Notes: generated by a model not told the origin, from the sequence alone. A DNA stretch of 64,000 nt from JASGIT01 sp047601665 (GCA_047601665.1 JASGIT010000001.1:4092001-4156000); one strand, 5' to 3'. Positions 8,631 through 17,915 are shown, numbered from the stretch's first letter. A program made the numbers and translations.

Positions 8631-9953
8631 ATGCACACCCCCCCGAAAGCGGCCAGTCCGCAGGCCCCCGACAGCGCGGAAGACAAGGCGCTGTTCTCCA
8701 AGGTCAACTGGCACCTGCTGCCCTTGCTGATGGCCTGCTACGTCATCGCCTTCATCGACCGCATCAACATTGGCTTCGCGCAGCTGCAGATGAAGCAGAC
8801 GCTGAGCTTCAGCGCCGAGGCCTACGCGCTGGGCGCGGGCATTTTCTTCATCGGCTACTTCCTGTGCGAAGTGCCGAGCAACCTGATGCTGGAGAAGATC
8901 GGCGCGCGCAAGACGCTGCTGCGCATCATGTTCTGCTGGGGCGTCGTCGCCTCGTCCCTGATGTTCGTGGAGACGCCCCTGCAGTTCTACGTGCTGCGCT
9001 TCCTGCTGGGGGTGTTCGAGGCCGGGTTCTTCCCCGGCGTCATCCTGTACCTGACCTTCTGGTACCCCTCGGCGCGCCGGGGCCGGGTGATCTCGGTCTT
9101 CATGACGGCCGCGTCGATCGGCTACCTGCTCGCCGGGCCCATGTCGGGCGCGATCATGAAGTACATGGACGGCGTGGGCGGCCACCACGGCTGGCAATGG
9201 CTGTTCGTGATGCAGGGCCTGCCCGCGTCCATCCTGGGCATCGTGGTCTTCTTCGTTCTGAAGGACAAGCCGGAGGACGCCCACTGGCTCACGCCGCAGG
9301 AGAAAGCCCTGCTGCGCCAGCACCTCGACAGTGACGCGCGGGTAGCCGAGACCGCCTCGCACGGATCGTTCTGGGCGATGGTGCGCGACCCGAAGGTGCT
9401 CACCATGGCCCTCATCTACTTCCTGACGCTCGGCGCCAACTTCACGATGACCTTCTCGTCGCCGCTGATCATCAAGGGCTGGGGCCTGTCCGACCTGTTC
9501 GTCGTCGGCATGTTGTCCACCATTCCGGCGATCTTCGGCGCCCTCAGCATGGTGGTGGTGGGCCGCAGCTCGGACAAGCGGCTGGAACGCCGCTGGCACT
9601 TCATGTTCTGCATGGTGCTCGGCTCCCTCGGCGTGGTGCTGGTCATGCTGACCCGCGACAACGCGGTGCTGGGCATGGTGGCACTCACGCTGATGGCGAT
9701 CGGGTATTCGCCCAACGTGCCCATCCTGTTCACCGCCGTCAGCGAGTCCCTGCCCAAGAAATCGGCCGCCGGCGGCATCGCGCTGGTCAGCAGCCTGGGC
9801 AACCTCGGCCCCGCCGCCATGCCGGCCGTGGTCACGTGGCTCAACACGCACTCCGGCCATCCCTCGGCGGGCTTCTTCCTGGTAATCGCCTTGTGGCTGG
9901 TGGCGGGCATCACGCTCATGCTGGTCGTCCGGCCCGTGTCCCGCCGGGCCTGA
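8631..9953 (+). CDS. MFS transporter, anion:cation symporter type (440 aa)
   Basis: This is an inner-membrane permease with about 12 hydrophobic segments. The first-helix motif CYVIAFIDRINIGFAQLQM is typical of the anion:cation symporter group that imports organic anions such as phthalate, hydroxyphenylacetate or sugar acids. The cytoplasmic loop between helices 2 and 3 carries a GARK motif. The ATG at 8631 follows CAGGAGACCCTCC, a good ribosome site. Its position after the Bug protein gene and before a further DUF1254 gene suggests it imports the cluster's substrate or exports a product. The exact substrate is unknown. Confidence 0.9.
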   Translation: MHTPPKAASPQAPDSAEDKALFSKVNWHLLPLLMACYVIAFIDRINIGFAQLQMKQTLSFSAEAYALGAGIFFIGYFLCEVPSNLMLEKIGARKTLLRIMFCWGVVASSLMFVETPLQFYVLRFLLGVFEAGFFPGVILYLTFWYPSARRGRVISVFMTAASIGYLLAGPMSGAIMKYMDGVGGHHGWQWLFVMQGLPASILGIVVFFVLKDKPEDAHWLTPQEKALLRQHLDSDARVAETASHGSFWAMVRDPKVLTMALIYFLTLGANFTMTFSSPLIIKGWGLSDLFVVGMLSTIPAIFGALSMVVVGRSSDKRLERRWHFMFCMVLGSLGVVLVMLTRDNAVLGMVALTLMAIGYSPNVPILFTAVSESLPKKSAAGGIALVSSLGNLGPAAMPAVVTWLNTHSGHPSAGFFLVIALWLVAGITLMLVVRPVSRRA

Positions 9954-9997
9954 CCCGTCGCCCCCCTTCCCGCTTTCATCTCAGGAGACCCCCACCC

Positions 9998-11353
9998 ATG
10001 ACCCGCTCCCCCGCCCCCGCACTCACCGAAGACGAGGCTTATGCCATCGGCGTCGAGACCTACACCTACGCCCACCCGTTGGTGCTGATGGAACTGACCC
10101 GCCGCGTGGCCACCAACGTGGCCGAGCCCAACCCGAAGCGCGGCTACGCCCCGATGAACCGCTTCGCGCACGGCGACGCCTACGCCGACGCCAGCCACCG
10201 CGACGTGGTCCGCCCCAATGCCGACACGCTGTACTCCACCCTGTGGTTCGACGTGGGCTCCGAGCCGCTGGTGCTGACGCTGCCCGACACCGGCGACCGC
10301 TACCACGTGATTCCGCTCTACGACATGTGGACCGACATCTTCGCCACGCTGGGCACGCGCACCAACGGCAACGGCGGCGGCCACTTCGCGCTGGTCGGCC
10401 CGCGCTGGCAAGGCACGCTGCCCGAGGGCGTGCGCCGCATCGTCGCCCCGACCGAGGTCGGTTGGATCATCGGGCGCACCCAGACCAACGGCGCGAGCGA
10501 CTACGCCAACGTGCACAAGCTCCAGGCGGGCATGACGGCCACGCCGCTGTCGGCCTGGGGCAAGCCCTACACGCCGCCGCCCGGGCGGGTGGACCCGTCG
10601 GTCGAGATGGTGTCGCCGCCCACCAAACTCGAAAAGCTCACGCCGGAGGAATTCTTCGCGCTGTTCGCCGAACTGCTGAAACGCAACCCGCCCCATGCGG
10701 CCGACTATCCGATGCTGCTGCGCCTGGAGCGCCTGGGCATCGTGCCCGGCCAGGGCTTCGCGCTGGCCGATGCGCCGCCCGCCGTGCAGCGCGCGCTGGC
10801 GCGCGCCGTGCCCGACGCCTACGCGCTCATGAAGGAGCGCGGCCCCTTCCTGCGCAGCGGCGGCGCGGGGCGGCGCAACGGCTGGAACATCTCGCGCGGC
10901 GCCTACGGCAGCTACGGCATCGAGTACATGACCCGCAGCTACGTCGCCTTCCGCGGGCTCGGCGCGCTGCCCGCGCAGGAGGCGACCTACCCCGCGCTGG
11001 AGACCGACTCCGAAGACCGCCCGCTGACGGGCGACGCGAAGTACGTCCTGCACTTCGACAAGGACCAGATCCCGCCGGCGAACGCCTTCTGGTCGCTGAC
11101 CATGTACGGCCCCGACCTGTTCTTCGTCGACAACCCGATCAACCGCTACGCCATCGGCGACCGCGACCCGCTCGCGTTCAACGCCGACGGCTCGCTCGAC
11201 CTGTACGTCCAGAAAGACTCGCCGGGCCGGGACAAGGAATCGAACTGGCTGCCCGCGCCCGCCGGCCGCTTCGACATGACGCTGCGCCTGTACTGGCCGC
11301 AGCCCCAGGCGCTGGACGGGCGCTGGATGCCGCCCGCGCTGCAGCGGCTCTGA
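9998..11353 (+). CDS. DUF1254/DUF1214 domain protein (451 aa)
   Basis: It is the fourth and most divergent paralogue of the set. It has the same two-domain layout, with FWSLTMYGPDLFFVDNP replacing the FWSLTMYGADQFF seen in the others, and a changed segment near residue 285 (GGAGRRNGWNISRGAYGSYG). The start at 9998 aligns with the paralogues and is preceded by CAGGAGA. It follows the MFS gene by 44 bases and is probably in the same transcript. No signal peptide is visible. Confidence 0.92.
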   Translation: MTRSPAPALTEDEAYAIGVETYTYAHPLVLMELTRRVATNVAEPNPKRGYAPMNRFAHGDAYADASHRDVVRPNADTLYSTLWFDVGSEPLVLTLPDTGDRYHVIPLYDMWTDIFATLGTRTNGNGGGHFALVGPRWQGTLPEGVRRIVAPTEVGWIIGRTQTNGASDYANVHKLQAGMTATPLSAWGKPYTPPPGRVDPSVEMVSPPTKLEKLTPEEFFALFAELLKRNPPHAADYPMLLRLERLGIVPGQGFALADAPPAVQRALARAVPDAYALMKERGPFLRSGGAGRRNGWNISRGAYGSYGIEYMTRSYVAFRGLGALPAQEATYPALETDSEDRPLTGDAKYVLHFDKDQIPPANAFWSLTMYGPDLFFVDNPINRYAIGDRDPLAFNADGSLDLYVQKDSPGRDKESNWLPAPAGRFDMTLRLYWPQPQALDGRWMPPALQRL

Positions 11354-11459
11354 GGCCTTGCTACGTTTAGCCACATTCCGGCATGTGGCTGACACAAGCA
11401 CGCGCGCCCACGGGTGCAACATGGCGATACATAGCTATAAAAACCGGAAAGGCATCGCC

Positions 11460-12773
11460 ATGTCCAGCACCCTTGCGCCCGGCGCCCCGGCGCACGACTA
11501 CACCGCCGCCGAGAAGCGCCACAGCATCTTCGCCATCATGGCGGCGTCGTCGGGCAACCTCGTCGAGTGGTTCGACTTCTACGTCTACGCCTTCTCGGCG
11601 CTGTACTTCGCCCCGGCGTTCTTCCCCAAGTCCGACCCTACGGCGCAGCTGCTCAACACGGCGGGCGTGTTCGCGGCGGGGTTCCTGATGCGGCCCATCG
11701 GCGGCTGGCTGTTCGGGCGCATCGGCGACCGGCTGGGGCGCAAGACGTCCATGCTCATCTCCGTGACCATGATGTGCGCGGGCTCGCTGGTCATCGCCGC
11801 GCTGCCCACCTACGCGCGCATCGGCGCCTGGGCGCCGTTCCTGCTGCTGCTGTGCCGGCTGTTCCAGGGGCTGTCGGTGGGCGGCGAGTACGGCACCACG
11901 GCCACCTACATGAGCGAGGTGGCGCTGCGCGGACGGCGCGGGTTCCTGTCGTCGTTCCAGTACGTCACGCTGATCGGCGGGCAGCTGCTCGCGGTGCTGG
12001 TGATCGTGGCGCTGGAGTCGTTCCTGACCGAGGCCGAGCTCAAGGCCTGGGGCTGGCGCATTCCCTTCGTCTGCGGCGCCGTCGCCGCCGTGGTGGCGCT
12101 GCTGCTGCGCCGCACGCTGCACGAGACGCAGAGCGAAGCCTCGCGCGCCAGCCAGGACGCGGGCAGCGTGGCCAGCCTGCTGCGCGACCACAAGGCGGCC
12201 TTCTTCACCGTGCTGGGCTACACGGCGGGCGGCTCGCTGATCTTCTACACCTTCACCACCTACATGCAGAAGTACCTGGTGAACACCATGCACCTGCCCA
12301 TCAAGACGGCCAGCTACGTGATGACGGGCGCGCTGTTCCTCTACATGTGTATGCAGCCCGTGTTCGGCGCGCTGTCCGACCGCATCGGGCGGCGCACCAA
12401 CATGCTGCTGTTCGGCGGGCTGGGCACGCTGGCCACGGTGCCCATCCTGACCGCGCTGCAGCACACCACCAGCGTGGCGGCGGCGTTCGCGCTCATCGTG
12501 TTGGCGCTGGCGGTGGTGAGCTTCTACACCTCGGTCGCCGGCATCGTGAAGGCCGAGATGTTCCCGCCCGAAGTGCGCGCGCTGGGCGTGGGCCTGGCCT
12601 ACGCCATCGCCAACGCGGTCTTCGGCGGCACGGCGGAATACGTGGCGCTGGGCCTCAAGTCCATGGGCCACGAATCGGCGTTCTTCTGGTACGTGACGGC
12701 GATGATGGCCGTGGCCTTCCTCGTCGCGCTGCGGCTGCCGCGGCAGGCGCGCTACCTGCACCACGAACGGTGA
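11460..12773 (+). CDS. MFS transporter, metabolite:H+ symporter (MHS) type (437 aa)
   Basis: It is a 12-helix proton symporter of the group that includes the alpha-ketoglutarate, proline/betaine and shikimate carriers. The diagnostic first-helix motif GNLVEWFDFYVYAFSA is present, as is the loop motif FGRIGDRLGRKTSM. The start at 11460 was chosen because GGAAAGG lies 8-10 bases upstream; an in-frame ATG at 11421 lacks this. The gene is downstream of the last DUF1254 gene, with 106 bases between. It gives the cluster a second possible importer. Its substrate is probably a dicarboxylate or related acid, and this cannot be refined from sequence alone. Confidence 0.9.
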   Translation: MSSTLAPGAPAHDYTAAEKRHSIFAIMAASSGNLVEWFDFYVYAFSALYFAPAFFPKSDPTAQLLNTAGVFAAGFLMRPIGGWLFGRIGDRLGRKTSMLISVTMMCAGSLVIAALPTYARIGAWAPFLLLLCRLFQGLSVGGEYGTTATYMSEVALRGRRGFLSSFQYVTLIGGQLLAVLVIVALESFLTEAELKAWGWRIPFVCGAVAAVVALLLRRTLHETQSEASRASQDAGSVASLLRDHKAAFFTVLGYTAGGSLIFYTFTTYMQKYLVNTMHLPIKTASYVMTGALFLYMCMQPVFGALSDRIGRRTNMLLFGGLGTLATVPILTALQHTTSVAAAFALIVLALAVVSFYTSVAGIVKAEMFPPEVRALGVGLAYAIANAVFGGTAEYVALGLKSMGHESAFFWYVTAMMAVAFLVALRLPRQARYLHHER

Positions 12774-12810
12774 TTGGGCATCTTTTCAGCCTCCAGCCCT
12801 TGTGCATCAA

Positions 12811-12827
12811 GCGCTGGCAGCTATGAA
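12811..12827. repeat. Copy 3 of 17-bp intergenic repeat
   Basis: GCGCTGGCAGCTATGAA again, here between the convergent ends of the MHS transporter gene (12773) and cobT (12847). Confidence 0.7.
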
Positions 12828-12846
12828 GATGGGAGCACCCTGCTCC

Positions 12847-13893
12847 TCACTCCACCGCGCCCGACACTCCTGCCGAGTCGAAGCTCGCCATCTCGCGCAG
12901 CAGGGCGCAGGCCGACACCAGCAGCGGCCAGGCCAGCGCCGCGCCGCTGCCCTCGCCCAGGCGCAGACCCAGGTCCAGCAGCGGCTCGGCGCCCATGGCC
13001 TCCAGCATCGCGGCGTGGCCGCGCTCGCCCGAGCGGTGGGCGAACACGCAGCGCTGCAGCACCATCGGCTGCAGGCGGCTGGCCACGAGCACGGCGGCGC
13101 TGGTGATGAAGCCGTCCACCACGATCACGCGGCGCTCTTGCGCGGCCTGCAGCACCGCGCCGACCAGCGTGGCGATCTCGAAGCCGCCCAGCGCCGCCAG
13201 CGCGGCCAGCGGCTCGGTGGCCTGGGGGTTGGCCGCCAGCGCCTCGCGCAGCACGGCGCATTTGCGCGCCACGCCCTGCGCGTCGAGCCCCGTGCCCGCG
13301 CCGGTGCACTCGGCGATGTCCAGGCCCGTAAGGCGCGACAGCAGCAGCGCGGCGGACGAGGTGTTGCCGATGCCCATCTCGCCCAGCAGCAGCGCGTTGC
13401 CCGGCAGGCCGCGCACCACCTCGGCGCCGTTCGCCACGGCCTGGCCGCACTGCTGCGGCGTCATCGCGGGGCCCTGGCTCGCGTCCTGCGTGCCGGGCGC
13501 CACCTTGCGCACCATCAGGCCGGGCCGGGGCATGAAGTCGTGGCGCACGCCGCAGTCCACCACGGTGAGGGCCAGGCCGTGCTGGCGCGCGAGCACGCTC
13601 ACCGCCGCGCCGCCCGCGAGAAAGTTCTCGACCATCTGCCAGGTCACGTCGCTCGGGTAGGCCGACACGCCACGCGCCGCCAGCCCGTGGTCGGCGGCGC
13701 AGACCAGCAGGCGCGGCGCGCGCAGCGCGGGGTCCTCGCTGCCCAGGATCAGCCCCAGGCGCAGCGCCAGCGCCTCGATCCGGCCCAGGGCGCCCAGGGG
13801 CTTGGTCTTGCCGTCGATGCGCCGCTGCAGGCGCTGGGCCAACGCGGCATCATGCAGGTCGTCAATGTGTGGGAGCGTGAAAGGAGTCGTCAT
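12847..13893 (-). CDS. cobT: Nicotinate-nucleotide:dimethylbenzimidazole phosphoribosyltransferase
   Basis: It makes alpha-ribazole phosphate from nicotinate mononucleotide and 5,6-dimethylbenzimidazole for the lower ligand of cobalamin. At 348 aa it has the normal family length. The N-terminal RIDGKTKPLGALGRIEALAL, the glycine-rich GEMGIGNTSSAA, and the C-terminal LRLGEGSGAALA carrying the catalytic glutamate are all present. Its start codon overlaps that of the divergent methyltransferase gene: the tetramer CATG at 13891-13894 gives both ATGs. cobQ lies 770 bases away on the same strand, so cobalamin genes flank the methyltransferase. Confidence 0.96.
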   Translation of the reverse strand: MTTPFTLPHIDDLHDAALAQRLQRRIDGKTKPLGALGRIEALALRLGLILGSEDPALRAPRLLVCAADHGLAARGVSAYPSDVTWQMVENFLAGGAAVSVLARQHGLALTVVDCGVRHDFMPRPGLMVRKVAPGTQDASQGPAMTPQQCGQAVANGAEVVRGLPGNALLLGEMGIGNTSSAALLLSRLTGLDIAECTGAGTGLDAQGVARKCAVLREALAANPQATEPLAALAALGGFEIATLVGAVLQAAQERRVIVVDGFITSAAVLVASRLQPMVLQRCVFAHRSGERGHAAMLEAMGAEPLLDLGLRLGEGSGAALAWPLLVSACALLREMASFDSAGVSGAVE

Positions 13894-14656
13894 GGATCAC
13901 AAGGTGCACTCAGCGGCACAACAGGGTTTTACGAAAGAGGCGCAAGCCTACGCGCGCGGCCGGCCCGAGTACCCGGCGGAACTCGCGGGCTGGCTCACCG
14001 GCGCGCTGGGCCTGGGCGCGGGGCGCCACGTGGCCGACGTGGGAGCGGGCACGGGCAAGTTCACCAGGCTGCTGGCCGCCACGGGCGCGCGGGTGACGGC
14101 GGTGGAGCCGGTGGACGCGATGCGCGCGCAGATCGCGGGCGCGAACGTCCAGGCCGTGGCGGGCACGGCCCAGGCCCTGCCGCTGGCGAACGGCGCGCTG
14201 GATGCGCTGGTCTGCGCCCAGGCCTTCCACTGGTTCGCCAGCAGCGCCGCGCTGGATGAATTCCACCGCGTGCTGCGCCCCGGCGGCCGGCTGGGCCTGG
14301 TGTGGAACGTGCGCGACGAGTCGGTGGACTGGGTGGCGCAGATCACGGCCCTGATCACGCCGTACGAGGGCGACGCGCCGCGCTTCTACAAGGGCGACTG
14401 GCGCAAGCCCTTCCCCCACCCCGGCTTCGGCCCGCTGGAGGAAACGCGCCTGCCGCACGAGCACGTGGGGCCGCCGCAGCAGGTCATCATCGACCGCTTC
14501 ATGTCCGTGAGCTTCATCGCCGCGCTGCCCGACACCGAGCGCGCCCGGGTGCGCGAACAGATGCTGGCACTGATCGCCACCCACCCCGCGCTGCGCGGGC
14601 AGGAAGTGGTGCGCTTTCCGTACACCACGCTGGCGTTCAGCTGCACCCGGAACTAA
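13892..14656 (+). CDS. Class I SAM-dependent methyltransferase (254 aa)
   Basis: The SAM-binding motif I is VADVGAGTGKFTRLL at about residues 48-62, followed by the acidic loop VEPVDAM. The segment FHWFASSAALDEFHRVLRPGG is typical of the type-11 methyltransferase fold. The start was placed at 13892 because AAAGGAG lies 6 bases upstream; that ribosome site is inside cobT. The stop is 5 bases from the end of the convergent cobQ. The substrate is unknown. The position between cobT and cobQ does not by itself show a cobalamin role, because corrin methyltransferases belong to a different fold. Confidence 0.88.
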   Translation: MDHKVHSAAQQGFTKEAQAYARGRPEYPAELAGWLTGALGLGAGRHVADVGAGTGKFTRLLAATGARVTAVEPVDAMRAQIAGANVQAVAGTAQALPLANGALDALVCAQAFHWFASSAALDEFHRVLRPGGRLGLVWNVRDESVDWVAQITALITPYEGDAPRFYKGDWRKPFPHPGFGPLEETRLPHEHVGPPQQVIIDRFMSVSFIAALPDTERARVREQMLALIATHPALRGQEVVRFPYTTLAFSCTRN

Positions 14657-14661
14657 GAACA

Positions 14662-16131
14662 TCACTGAACCAGGCCTTCGAGCACGCCCGGCGCGAAGTG
14701 CGCGTCCAGGCTGTCGGCCAGGCCGTCGAACACGCTGTCCAGCGTGGGCGTCCCGGCGCCGAACAGGGCGTGCAGCACCGCGCCGCACTCGAACAGCCCG
14801 TGCAGGTACAGGCCCAGCACGTTGCCCGCCGCGTTGCGCCAGCCCAGGCCGGGCAAGGCTTCGATCAGCGGCTCCAACGCCGGGTGCTGCGCGGTCTGGC
14901 CGTGGTGGATTTCGTAGCCCGACACCTCCACGCCGGACAGGTCGGCCCACGCGCCGGGCAATTGCGCGAAGCGGGCGGTGGCGGGCCGCACGGTCTTTTC
15001 GCGCGCGAACGCCGTCACCAGCGGCAGCAGACCCAGGCCGGGCGCGTTGCCGTCCACGCCCTCCGTGTCGATCAGCGCCTCGCCCAGCATCTGCAGGCCG
15101 CCGCACACGCCCAGCACGCGGCCGCCGCGCCCGGCATGTCGGGCAATGGCCGCATCCAGCCCCTGCGCGCGCAGCCAGGCCAGGTCCGCCGCCGTGGCCT
15201 TGCTGCCGGGCAGCACGACCCAATCCGCGCCCGCCAGCTCCGCCGGGCTGCGCGCCCACACGAGGCGCAGGCCGGGCACGTTCTTGAGCGGCTGGAACTC
15301 GTCCAGGTTGCTGATGCGCGGGTAGGCCACCACGGCCACGGTGGTGTGCACCGCGCCCGCGCTGGCGCTGCGGTCGTCGAACACGCCGTCTTCCTCGGGC
15401 AGGCCGTGGCGCCACAGCATGGGAATGGTCGCCACGGTGGGAATGCCGGTGCGCTTGTGCAAATCCTCGGGCGCGGGCGAGAGCAGCGCCGCATCGCCCC
15501 GGAACTTGTTGAGCACGAAGCCTCGGATCAGCGCGCGCTCGTCCTCGGGCAGCAGCGCCCAGGTGCCGTACAGGTGGGCGAACGCGCCGCCGCGGTCGAT
15601 GTCCGTGACCAGCAGGCAGCGCGCACCCGCATGGCGCGCCACGCGCATGTTGACCACGTCGCTCGCGTGCAGGTTGGTCTCGGCGGGCGAACCCGCGCCT
15701 TCGATCACCACCACGTCGTTTTCGGCGCGCAGGGCGTCCAGCGCGGCGGCGATCTGCGGCCAGACGCGCGCGCTGCGGCCGCGCCAGGGCAGCGCCGACA
15801 GTTCCGCGCTGACCTGGCCGAGCAGCACCACCTGGCTGCGCGTATCGGCCTCGGGCTTGAGCAGCAGCGGGTTCATGCGCACGTCGGGCACGGCGCGCGC
15901 GGCCAGGGCCTGGAAGTATTGGGCGCTGCCGATCTCGCCGTAGCCGCCCTCCGGCGTGGCCACCACGCGCGCGTTGTTGCTCATGTTCTGCGCCTTGAAG
16001 GCCGCCACCTTCAGCCCCCGGCGCGCGTACCAGCGGCACAGCGCCGTCGCGAGCCAGCTTTTACCCGCGCCGCTGGTGGTGCCCAGCACCATCACGCAGC
16101 GGGCCGGGCGGAAGGATTCGTTCAAAGCCAT
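14662..16131 (-). CDS. cobQ: Cobyric acid synthase (489 aa)
   Basis: It amidates carboxyl groups b, d, e and g of adenosylcobyrinate a,c-diamide using ATP and glutamine. The N-terminal P-loop-like VMVLGTTSGAGKSWLATAL and FKAQNMSNNARV define the synthetase domain. The C-terminal glutaminase domain has GRVLGVCGGLQMLGEAL, with the nucleophilic cysteine, and LYLHGLFE, with the histidine. The ATG at 16131 was preferred over an upstream in-frame start at 16182 because the family begins at about this point. It forms a cobalamin pair with cobT on the same strand. Confidence 0.95.
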   Translation of the reverse strand: MALNESFRPARCVMVLGTTSGAGKSWLATALCRWYARRGLKVAAFKAQNMSNNARVVATPEGGYGEIGSAQYFQALAARAVPDVRMNPLLLKPEADTRSQVVLLGQVSAELSALPWRGRSARVWPQIAAALDALRAENDVVVIEGAGSPAETNLHASDVVNMRVARHAGARCLLVTDIDRGGAFAHLYGTWALLPEDERALIRGFVLNKFRGDAALLSPAPEDLHKRTGIPTVATIPMLWRHGLPEEDGVFDDRSASAGAVHTTVAVVAYPRISNLDEFQPLKNVPGLRLVWARSPAELAGADWVVLPGSKATAADLAWLRAQGLDAAIARHAGRGGRVLGVCGGLQMLGEALIDTEGVDGNAPGLGLLPLVTAFAREKTVRPATARFAQLPGAWADLSGVEVSGYEIHHGQTAQHPALEPLIEALPGLGWRNAAGNVLGLYLHGLFECGAVLHALFGAGTPTLDSVFDGLADSLDAHFAPGVLEGLVQ

Positions 16132-16216
16132 AAGCCCCGCATTGTCCCTTGTGAGACCAGCCGCCGCGCCCCCTTGCACCATGCTTTACCGGTTGCACAC
16201 AAAGGAGACCCGACCC

Positions 16217-17398
16217 ATGACCTCATCCCCCTTCCACCCCATGCACGCCGCCCTGCAATCGCAGGTTGACCGGGGCTTCCTGTCCGGCGTGTCCACCGCG
16301 CTGCTGCGCGGGCGCGAGGTGGTGGACCAGTTCGTCTGCGGCCATGCCGACATCGAGGCCAAGATTCCGCTGCGCGAAGACCACATCTTCCGCGCGTTCT
16401 CCAACACCAAGCTGTTCACCTCGGTGGCCGTGCTGCTGCTGATGGAAGATGGCAAGGTCTCCATGGACGACCCCATCGAGCGCCACCTGCCCGAACTCGG
16501 CAACCGCCAGGTGCTGCGCGCAGGCAGCAAGAGCATCGACGAGGTGGAGCCCGCGCAGCGCTCCATCACCGTGCGGCACCTGATGACGCACACCTCGGGC
16601 CTGGGCTACGGCGCGTTCGACCCCGGCACGGTGCTGTTCAACGCCTACACGGCGGCGGGCGTGCACGACCCGCGCCTGTCTCAGGCCGAATTCCTCACCA
16701 AGCTGTCCGCGCTGCCGCTGGGCTTCCAGCCCGGTACCCAATGGGAATATTCGCTGGCCACCGACGTGCTGGGCCGGCTGGTGGAAGTCCTCAGCGGCCT
16801 GAGCCTGGGCGACTTCTTCGCGCAGCGCATCTACCAGCCCCTGGGCCTGACCGACACCGGCTTCTGGGTGCCCGAGGACAAGCGCAGCCGCTTCGCCGCG
16901 CTGTACGGCGGCGTGGACTTCATGGACCCGCTCAAGCCCGGCCTCAAGCGCATGGATGACGCGCCCTTCCCCGGCGCGTACATGTTCCCCACGCTGCGCC
17001 AGTCGGGCGGCGGCGGGCTGGTCTCGACGCTGGGCGACACGGTCAAGCTGATCCAGTCCTTCATGCCCGGCGACGGGCCGCGCCTGCTCAAGCCCGAGAC
17101 CATCGCGCTCATGGAGCAGAACCAGATCGCGCCCGTCCTGTACGTGAAGTTCACCACCGCGCCGCCCAACCCGGGCCGCGTGTTCGGCCTGGGCTCGTCG
17201 GTGCTGCACGTGCCCGGCGAATTCGACCCGGCCAACTCCACCGGCGAAATCAGCTGGGGCGGCCTGGCCGGCACGGTGTGGTGGTACAACCCGCGCCTGA
17301 ACATCGCGGGCGTGCTGATGACGCAGCGCTACTTCGGCTACGGCAACCCGTACACCTACGAGTTCCGGCACCACGCCTACAACGCCCTCACGGCGTGA
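16217..17398 (+). CDS. Serine hydrolase, class C beta-lactamase family (393 aa)
   Basis: It is a penicillin-binding-protein-like serine hydrolase or esterase. The nucleophile motif SxxK is seen as FSNTK, and the tyrosine motif as WEYSLATD, which resembles family VIII esterases (YSL) rather than true AmpC (YAN). The third motif region is WGGLAGTVWW. No signal peptide is visible, which argues against a role in beta-lactam resistance and for a cytoplasmic esterase. The ATG at 16217 follows AAGGAGACC. The 3' end overlaps the convergent def gene by 11 bases. Confidence 0.9.
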   Translation: MTSSPFHPMHAALQSQVDRGFLSGVSTALLRGREVVDQFVCGHADIEAKIPLREDHIFRAFSNTKLFTSVAVLLLMEDGKVSMDDPIERHLPELGNRQVLRAGSKSIDEVEPAQRSITVRHLMTHTSGLGYGAFDPGTVLFNAYTAAGVHDPRLSQAEFLTKLSALPLGFQPGTQWEYSLATDVLGRLVEVLSGLSLGDFFAQRIYQPLGLTDTGFWVPEDKRSRFAALYGGVDFMDPLKPGLKRMDDAPFPGAYMFPTLRQSGGGGLVSTLGDTVKLIQSFMPGDGPRLLKPETIALMEQNQIAPVLYVKFTTAPPNPGRVFGLGSSVLHVPGEFDPANSTGEISWGGLAGTVWWYNPRLNIAGVLMTQRYFGYGNPYTYEFRHHAYNALTA

Positions 17399-17915
17399 TG
17401 TCCGGAAACAGCACGTCGGTATACCCGAAGCGCGTGAAGTCGCGCACACGCATCGGGTAGAGCTTGCCGAAGAGGTGGTCGCACTCGTGCTGCACCACCC
17501 GCGCGTGAAAGCCCTCGGCCTCGCGGTCGATCGGGTCGCCATAAGGGTCGAAGCCCTGGTAGCGGATGCGCGACCAGCGCGGCACCACGCCGCGCAGGCC
17601 GGGCACGGAAAGGCAGCCCTCCCAGTCCTCCTCTTCCTCCGGCCCCAGCGGCGTGATCACCGGGTTGCACAGCACCGTGGGTGGCACCAAGGGCCGGTCG
17701 GGGTAGCGCGGGTTGGGCAGGTTCGAGCCGAAGATCACCAACTGCAAATCCACCCCGATCTGCGGCGCGGCCAGCCCCGCCCCGTTCACGGCGCGCATGG
17801 TGTCGAACAGGTCGCGCACCAGCAGGTGCAACTCGTCGGTATCGAAAGCGGTCACGGGCTGGGCCACGCGCAGCAGGCGCGGGTCGCCCATCTTGAGGAT
17901 GGAATGTACGGTCAT
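17388..17915 (-). CDS. def: Peptide deformylase (175 aa)
   Basis: It removes the formyl group from the N-terminal methionine of nascent proteins in the cytoplasm. All three family motifs are present: GAGLAAPQIG, WEGCLSVPG with the metal-binding cysteine, and QHECDHLFG with the two metal-binding histidines and the catalytic glutamate. The start at 17915 (MTVHSILKMGDPRLL) matches the usual family start; an upstream in-frame alternative at 17957 would run into the tRNA gene. It is divergent from tRNA-Asn, with 35 bases between. Confidence 0.97.
   Translation of the reverse strand: MTVHSILKMGDPRLLRVAQPVTAFDTDELHLLVRDLFDTMRAVNGAGLAAPQIGVDLQLVIFGSNLPNPRYPDRPLVPPTVLCNPVITPLGPEEEEDWEGCLSVPGLRGVVPRWSRIRYQGFDPYGDPIDREAEGFHARVVQHECDHLFGKLYPMRVRDFTRFGYTDVLFPDITP

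Noticed and set aside
8574..9860. Long minus-strand frame opposite the MFS gene
   Set aside because: It mirrors a clear 12-helix transporter on the other strand; the translation is His/Gln/Arg-rich without any fold signature.
13910..16039. 709-codon minus-strand frame overlapping the methyltransferase and cobQ genes
   Set aside because: The cobQ and methyltransferase genes in other frames explain the region completely.
16217..17398. Interpretation of the serine hydrolase as an AmpC beta-lactamase
   Set aside because: It lacks a signal peptide and the YAN motif; YSL fits esterases of family VIII better.
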